DNA of 64,000 bases. Source: Chryseobacterium shigense (lineage in GTDB: Bacteria > Bacteroidota > Bacteroidia > Flavobacteriales > Weeksellaceae). Where the stretch lies: the NCBI RefSeq assembly GCF_014207845.1, contig NZ_JACHLC010000001.1, positions 186,001-250,000 of the forward strand, read 5' to 3'. The translations under genes and the position numbers were made by a program. Under the pieces are notes generated by a model that saw only the letters and a list, made by a program, of their open reading frames with translations, was not told the DNA's origin and ran no database searches. Positions 60,490 to 64,000 of this stretch are shown here, piece after piece. Numbering within the stretch: the first letter of the stretch is position 1; each line of letters begins with the position of its first letter.

Positions 60490-62445
60490 ATGTCATCAAT
60501 ATCAGAATCATTAAGAGGGGCTGCTTTCCGTCCGGTGCAGAATGCAGAAGGTGTTTCCGAGAATCATCACAGCGGTATCAATCGTTTGGTAAAACTATCT
60601 CTGGTTATTGAAGGGAAAGTCATTAAATATTACAAACACTTCAAATTTACCCAAAGCTCCCGCCGTCATCATGAATTTACCCTGACCCTTGCCCACGATG
60701 CATTGGAAGACCGCCAGACGCATACCTTGGAAGAAGCCAATAAATTCCTTGGAAAACGTTTAACGGCAGTCATAGCCTATAAAGATATTGATAACAGTCC
60801 CGAGCGAACATTTGTAGGTGTGATTACCAGAGTAGGTTTCAGTCAGGAAAAAATGAGTCTTGGGAATATTGTTCTGTCAGGATACAGTCCAACCATTTTA
60901 CTGGATGGTGCTCAGCACATTCAGAGCTTTGGAGGAAGCCAGCCTGTTAATATAGGAATCATTGCAGAAGAAGTCATTAAGCAAGGTTTAGACAAAAGCC
61001 GTTTCGATATCAGGATTGATACCCATGATTATTCCCAGATTATCTATAGCAGCCAATATGATGAAACCCATTACAATTACCTTGCGAGAATGGCAGAAGC
61101 CTACGGCGAACAGTTTTATTATGATGGGGAAGTGCTCCATTTTGGAAAATTACCCCTTCAGAACAAGCCTATCAAACTCATCTACGGAAGTAATGCCAAT
61201 GATGTCAAAGTAGAGCTGAAGGCTCTTCATATCAAGCCCCAGTTTTACGGATACAACAGCAGTAAGAATGAAAAGCTCGCTTCCGGTTCTACGCCCATTC
61301 AGCATGTAGGAGATTTAGCTAAAACCGCTTATGGGAATAATAACGGGATATTTAAAACTCCGGCTCTTCAGGTTGCCCCAATTAAGGCATCCACACATCT
61401 TGATGTTGAATATTCCCAGAAAAGTACAGCAGGAAGTGAGGCTGTGGAGATCTTTACTGTTTCGGGGTCAACAACTGTTCCTTTCCTTCATCCCGGATGT
61501 ATAGCAGATATTGAGATGCGTAAGCCCGACAGTAATGAAACTTCTTATTTCACTAAAATAATGATCACAGAGGCTGTACATGAGATAGATACAATTGGTC
61601 ATTATACTGGTTCCTTTGAAGGGATAGCTGCGGACACAGGTTTTTTACCCAAACCTGAATTTACCATTCCTATTGCACAGCCTCAGATCGCTACAGTGAT
61701 CTCAAATGCTGATTCTGAGGGACAAGGTAGAGTTCAGGTAAGATTTGACTGGCAGATGAATGATACTACCCATTTTATCAGGATGATGAGCCCCGATGCG
61801 GGAGGAACGGATCAGGTAACCCAAAACAGAGGCTATGTAGCGATTCCGGAAGTGGGGGATCAGGTGATGGTGGGCTTTGTACATAACCATCCGGATAGAC
61901 CTTTTGTAATGGGGGGGATGTTTCACGGGCAAACCGGTTTAGGAGGCGGTGCCAATAATCATATAAAATCAATACAGACAAGGAGCGGAAATAAAGTTAT
62001 TTTTAATGATGCAGAAGGAAGCATATATATAGAAGACCCAAGTGGAAATACCTATTTTATGGATGGAAAAGGAAATATCATGGTAAATGCCCCTAACGAT
62101 ATCACCTTTACTGCCGGAAAAAATATAAAAATGAGTGCCGGAATTGATATAACCTCTATTGCAGGCAGTAATATTTTATCAACGGCAAACGTAAACATCG
62201 TTTCTAATGCGGGGGTCAATATGATTGATACCGCAGGAAAAGATCTGATGCAGACAGCAACCGGCAATATTCATGAATCATCTGACATGAGATCTGAAAT
62301 TTCAGAAAATGAAAGGAATATTCAGGCTAAGAAAAGTGACTCATATGCTGAAAAAGTTACAGTTGTCAGTACTAAACAAAATATGATTTTACAAAGTGAA
62401 AAAACGGTAAAATCACAAAGTGGCGAACAAGGAAATTCTCATTAA
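60490..62445 (+). CDS. Type VI secretion spike protein VgrG (T6SSiii type)
   Basis: The T6SS tip protein and effector carrier. The 651-aa protein begins MSSISESLRGAAFRPVQNAE, with a gp27-like region ~30-400 (LSGYSPTILLDGAQHIQSFGG, YNYLARMAEAYGEQFYYDG), an OB-fold ~405-475 (VQVRFDWQMNDTTHFIRMMSP, GYVAIPEVGDQVMVGFVHNH) and a gp5-like beta-helix ~485-600 (GNKVIFNDAEGSIYIEDPSG, ITFTAGKNIKMSAGIDITSI). The last ~50 residues are a hydrophilic tail (AKKSDSYAEKVTVVSTKQN). A PAAR gene is not adjacent; the next gene, 11 bases on, is a candidate effector. Confidence 0.92.
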   Translation: MSSISESLRGAAFRPVQNAEGVSENHHSGINRLVKLSLVIEGKVIKYYKHFKFTQSSRRHHEFTLTLAHDALEDRQTHTLEEANKFLGKRLTAVIAYKDIDNSPERTFVGVITRVGFSQEKMSLGNIVLSGYSPTILLDGAQHIQSFGGSQPVNIGIIAEEVIKQGLDKSRFDIRIDTHDYSQIIYSSQYDETHYNYLARMAEAYGEQFYYDGEVLHFGKLPLQNKPIKLIYGSNANDVKVELKALHIKPQFYGYNSSKNEKLASGSTPIQHVGDLAKTAYGNNNGIFKTPALQVAPIKASTHLDVEYSQKSTAGSEAVEIFTVSGSTTVPFLHPGCIADIEMRKPDSNETSYFTKIMITEAVHEIDTIGHYTGSFEGIAADTGFLPKPEFTIPIAQPQIATVISNADSEGQGRVQVRFDWQMNDTTHFIRMMSPDAGGTDQVTQNRGYVAIPEVGDQVMVGFVHNHPDRPFVMGGMFHGQTGLGGGANNHIKSIQTRSGNKVIFNDAEGSIYIEDPSGNTYFMDGKGNIMVNAPNDITFTAGKNIKMSAGIDITSIAGSNILSTANVNIVSNAGVNMIDTAGKDLMQTATGNIHESSDMRSEISENERNIQAKKSDSYAEKVTVVSTKQNMILQSEKTVKSQSGEQGNSH

Positions 62446-62456
62446 AAGTTTTTGCC

Positions 62457-63338
62457 ATGGCCATTATAAAAAACGCAAAGAATATTAATATACAGGTTGC
62501 TCAGAATTATACTTCTCTAAGCAAAATTTCCCATGAGGAATCTGAAGAAGTAATTATTGAGGCTACTAAACAAAATCTTGAACTCTCCAGCCAAAAAAGG
62601 ACAATCATGCAGGGATTTGGAAGGGAAACTAAAGAAAAGGAAAAATCAGATAATAGCTCAGGGCACGAAGGACCAATTATTACAATCACAAATCAAAAAG
62701 TTGGGTGGGGATATATCAAATTAATTGGAGCTGATGATAGGAAATTTAAAGGGAGTTATATCACTATGGGAATTCCCTTGTACAAAATGTTAGTGACTCA
62801 CTCAGCAGATAAAACATTTAAATTTGAAACTATGGTATCAAGGGATTCTTGGATTGTAAACAAAATTGAAGGAGTACAGGCAGAAGTGTATAACTGTGCA
62901 TTTGAGCCTAAAAATAATAATGAGTATGAAGGAGTATATATTGATGTTTACCCTCATAATAATGACACGGCCGCTTATAAACTTGAACAAAATAACTCAG
63001 ATACACTTGCATCAGGAGAGCGCTATAACGATAAACGAGAGAAAGTATCATCTGCAAAAAGTATAATGATTCATGTAGGTGGTTATTATCATAACGAAAA
63101 AGATGCAACAAATGATAATAAGCCCCGCACAAGAGCAGGTGGATCATTAGGGTGCTTTGGAATCACAAATAAAGAAAATTCATTTAACAATCCATCTGAT
63201 AATGAAACTAAAAACATTATCAATAAAATTAGACAAAAATCAGATGATGATACAATTTTTGGATATTCAACAGTTAAAATAATTATTGAAAAAAGACAAG
63301 ATGTTGAGAGAATTAAAAAAGTTAATCTGCCTTATTAG
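62457..63338 (+). CDS. Candidate T6SS effector with L,D-transpeptidase-like His/Cys motif
   Basis: A 293-aa protein directly after VgrG. Residues 1-65 (NAKNINIQVAQNYTSLSKIS, EEVIIEATKQNLELSSQKRT) resemble the N-terminal VgrG-linking part of other Bacteroidetes effectors and the VgrG tail. The rest holds IMIHVGGYYHN (H206) and, 27 residues later, AGGSLGCFGITNK (C233), the His ... SxGC arrangement of L,D-transpeptidase-fold enzymes such as the Tlde1 family, which act on peptidoglycan. There is no signal peptide, so delivery must be by the T6SS. The catalytic assignment rests on one motif; a different cysteine enzyme is possible. The 3' end overlaps the lipoprotein gene by 38 bases. The codons are more AT-rich than in VgrG. 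Confidence 0.72.
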   Translation: MAIIKNAKNINIQVAQNYTSLSKISHEESEEVIIEATKQNLELSSQKRTIMQGFGRETKEKEKSDNSSGHEGPIITITNQKVGWGYIKLIGADDRKFKGSYITMGIPLYKMLVTHSADKTFKFETMVSRDSWIVNKIEGVQAEVYNCAFEPKNNNEYEGVYIDVYPHNNDTAAYKLEQNNSDTLASGERYNDKREKVSSAKSIMIHVGGYYHNEKDATNDNKPRTRAGGSLGCFGITNKENSFNNPSDNETKNIINKIRQKSDDDTIFGYSTVKIIIEKRQDVERIKKVNLPY

Positions 63339-63723
63339 CTCATATATGCTGATAAGTTGTGGACAAAAAGAAATTTTAGTAATTAAAGGAGAATCTATAA
63401 ACAAAGGAATTCCAAAAATATATTCTCCAGATTGCTATGTGAAAAATTTAAACCATGAAATATTAATCAGAGAGGGTTTTTTATATAAAAATAATATTTT
63501 ACAAAAGTATATCACTCCTCAATCAGAAAGCTTATTGATTGATAACATTAAAGAAAATGGAAATACAAAAGAAACTGAACCATATAAAGAGCTGGATTTA
63601 AAAAAAGTAAATAAAGAAATAATACTATTTAATCAAAAATATCAAATTTTACGCGCAAATAAGGATACTTTATTTCTTTCTCAGGATATGATTCTGATAG
63701 AATCTCCTCAGAGTATAAAATAA
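63301..63723 (+). CDS. Lipoprotein, candidate immunity protein
   Basis: A 140-aa lipoprotein from ATG 63301 (an in-frame TTG at 63286 lies deeper inside the effector). The signal MLRELKKLICLISSYMLISC ends in the lipobox MLISC, so the protein is periplasmic or outer-membrane anchored. The mature part has no named domain; it is beta-rich with Lys/Asn/Glu loops. Start codon overlap with the effector (38 bases) and placement right after it are the standard layout of an effector/immunity pair, and a periplasmic location suits an effector that attacks peptidoglycan. Immunity is inferred from this context only. Confidence 0.72.
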   Translation: MLRELKKLICLISSYMLISCGQKEILVIKGESINKGIPKIYSPDCYVKNLNHEILIREGFLYKNNILQKYITPQSESLLIDNIKENGNTKETEPYKELDLKKVNKEIILFNQKYQILRANKDTLFLSQDMILIESPQSIK

Positions 63724-63777
63724 GTTTGTATTAAAGTTTTATTTGGAAATGATTTTTTGATATCAAATGATAAAATA

Positions 63778-63906
63778 ATGACTAAAACAATCTTTTTTTC
63801 AGTAATTATCATGTTACTCGTTTCCTGTACAGGTAGAGTGAGTTTAACAATAAAATTTTCGAAATTATTTTTAAAAAGTCAGAGACTATATAAGAATCAT
63901 GTTTAA
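63778..63906 (+). pseudogene. Short lipoprotein, possible remnant of an immunity gene
   Basis: A 42-codon frame, MTKTIFFSVIIMLLVSCTGR, encodes a complete lipoprotein signal (lipobox LLVSC) and then only about 25 residues (SLTIKFSKLFLKSQRLYKNHV) before a stop. The lipobox lies in the same relative position as in the preceding lipoprotein. It looks like a truncated immunity-type lipoprotein left after a deletion or frameshift, though a genuine micro-lipoprotein is possible. Confidence 0.45.
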
Positions 63907-63985
63907 CAGCGCGGATAGTTTAATGTGTCCAATTAGATTTGATAATTTTTGTAGATAAATAAGATATTAAAAAAACATAATTAAG

Positions 63986-64000
63986 ATGGCAGGCGTTGAT
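63986..64000 (+). CDS. Start of the next gene, cut by the window edge
   Basis: ATG at 63986 followed by codons for MAGVD up to the edge; an A-rich leader (AAAAAAACATAATTAAG) precedes it, as for other starts here. Nothing about the product can be said. Confidence 0.3.

Overview
The window looks like chromosomal DNA of a Flavobacteriia member, most likely Chryseobacterium or a close relative in the Weeksellaceae. The signs are AT-rich spacers, promoters of the Bacteroidetes type (TTTG then TAnnTTTG), starts preceded by A-rich leaders rather than Shine-Dalgarno sites, signal peptides ending in AQ, and lineage-typical genes (DUF5683 protein, WbqC, long LepB, Bacteroidetes Hcp/VgrG, LamG-repeat surface proteins). 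The genus is inferred from gene content, not from a marker gene.

Layout. (1) 0.3-11.7 kb: two minus-strand operons of secreted proteins (three short paralogues carrying a GINTxxP motif behind two small HTH genes; and a 1864-aa repeat protein with two smaller secreted partners), with a membrane-anchored AraC-type regulator between them. (2) 12.5-12.9 kb: tRNA-Arg, -Pro and -Ser on the minus strand. (3) 13-20 kb: cell-wall amidase, aspartase, and four surface-glycan genes (two glycosyltransferases, flippase, FkbM methyltransferase); one glycosyltransferase start abuts a heptanucleotide tandem repeat. (4) 20.6-29 kb: housekeeping run tonB, parA, parB, DUF5683, dapB, lepB, wbqC-like and a subtilase; a hairpin made of two perfect DnaA boxes lies just before parA. 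(5) 29-36 kb: lipocalin and OmpA lipoproteins, a four-gene set matching decaprenyl-phospho-arabinose synthesis (UbiA-type transferase, DprE1-like, DprE2-like, HAD phosphatase), a lipoprotein, a cysteine desulfurase, thioredoxin, then three identical tandem tRNA-Asp genes.

(6) 36.7-59.7 kb: one colinear operon of 16 genes encoding a contractile injection system of the extracellular (Afp/PVC-like) type: cap, sheath, two tube proteins, DUF5908 protein, LysM-type tube adaptor, VgrG-like spike, PAAR tip, gp25, baseplate J, Pvc12-like wedge, two unassigned proteins, tape measure, a 1156-aa candidate toxin ending in a nuclease-like domain, and the AAA+ ATPase. (7) 59.9-64 kb: a separate unit with its own promoter encodes the Bacteroidetes type VI secretion (T6SSiii) tube protein Hcp and VgrG, followed by a candidate peptidoglycan-targeting effector with an L,D-transpeptidase-like His/Cys pair and an overlapping lipoprotein that fits a periplasmic immunity protein, then a 42-aa lipoprotein remnant.

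The most interesting points are the two toxin candidates, each placed in a different injection machine next to the other: the nuclease-tipped cargo in the eCIS operon and the VgrG-linked His/Cys effector with its lipoprotein partner. All family assignments come from reading motifs and gene order; no database search was run.
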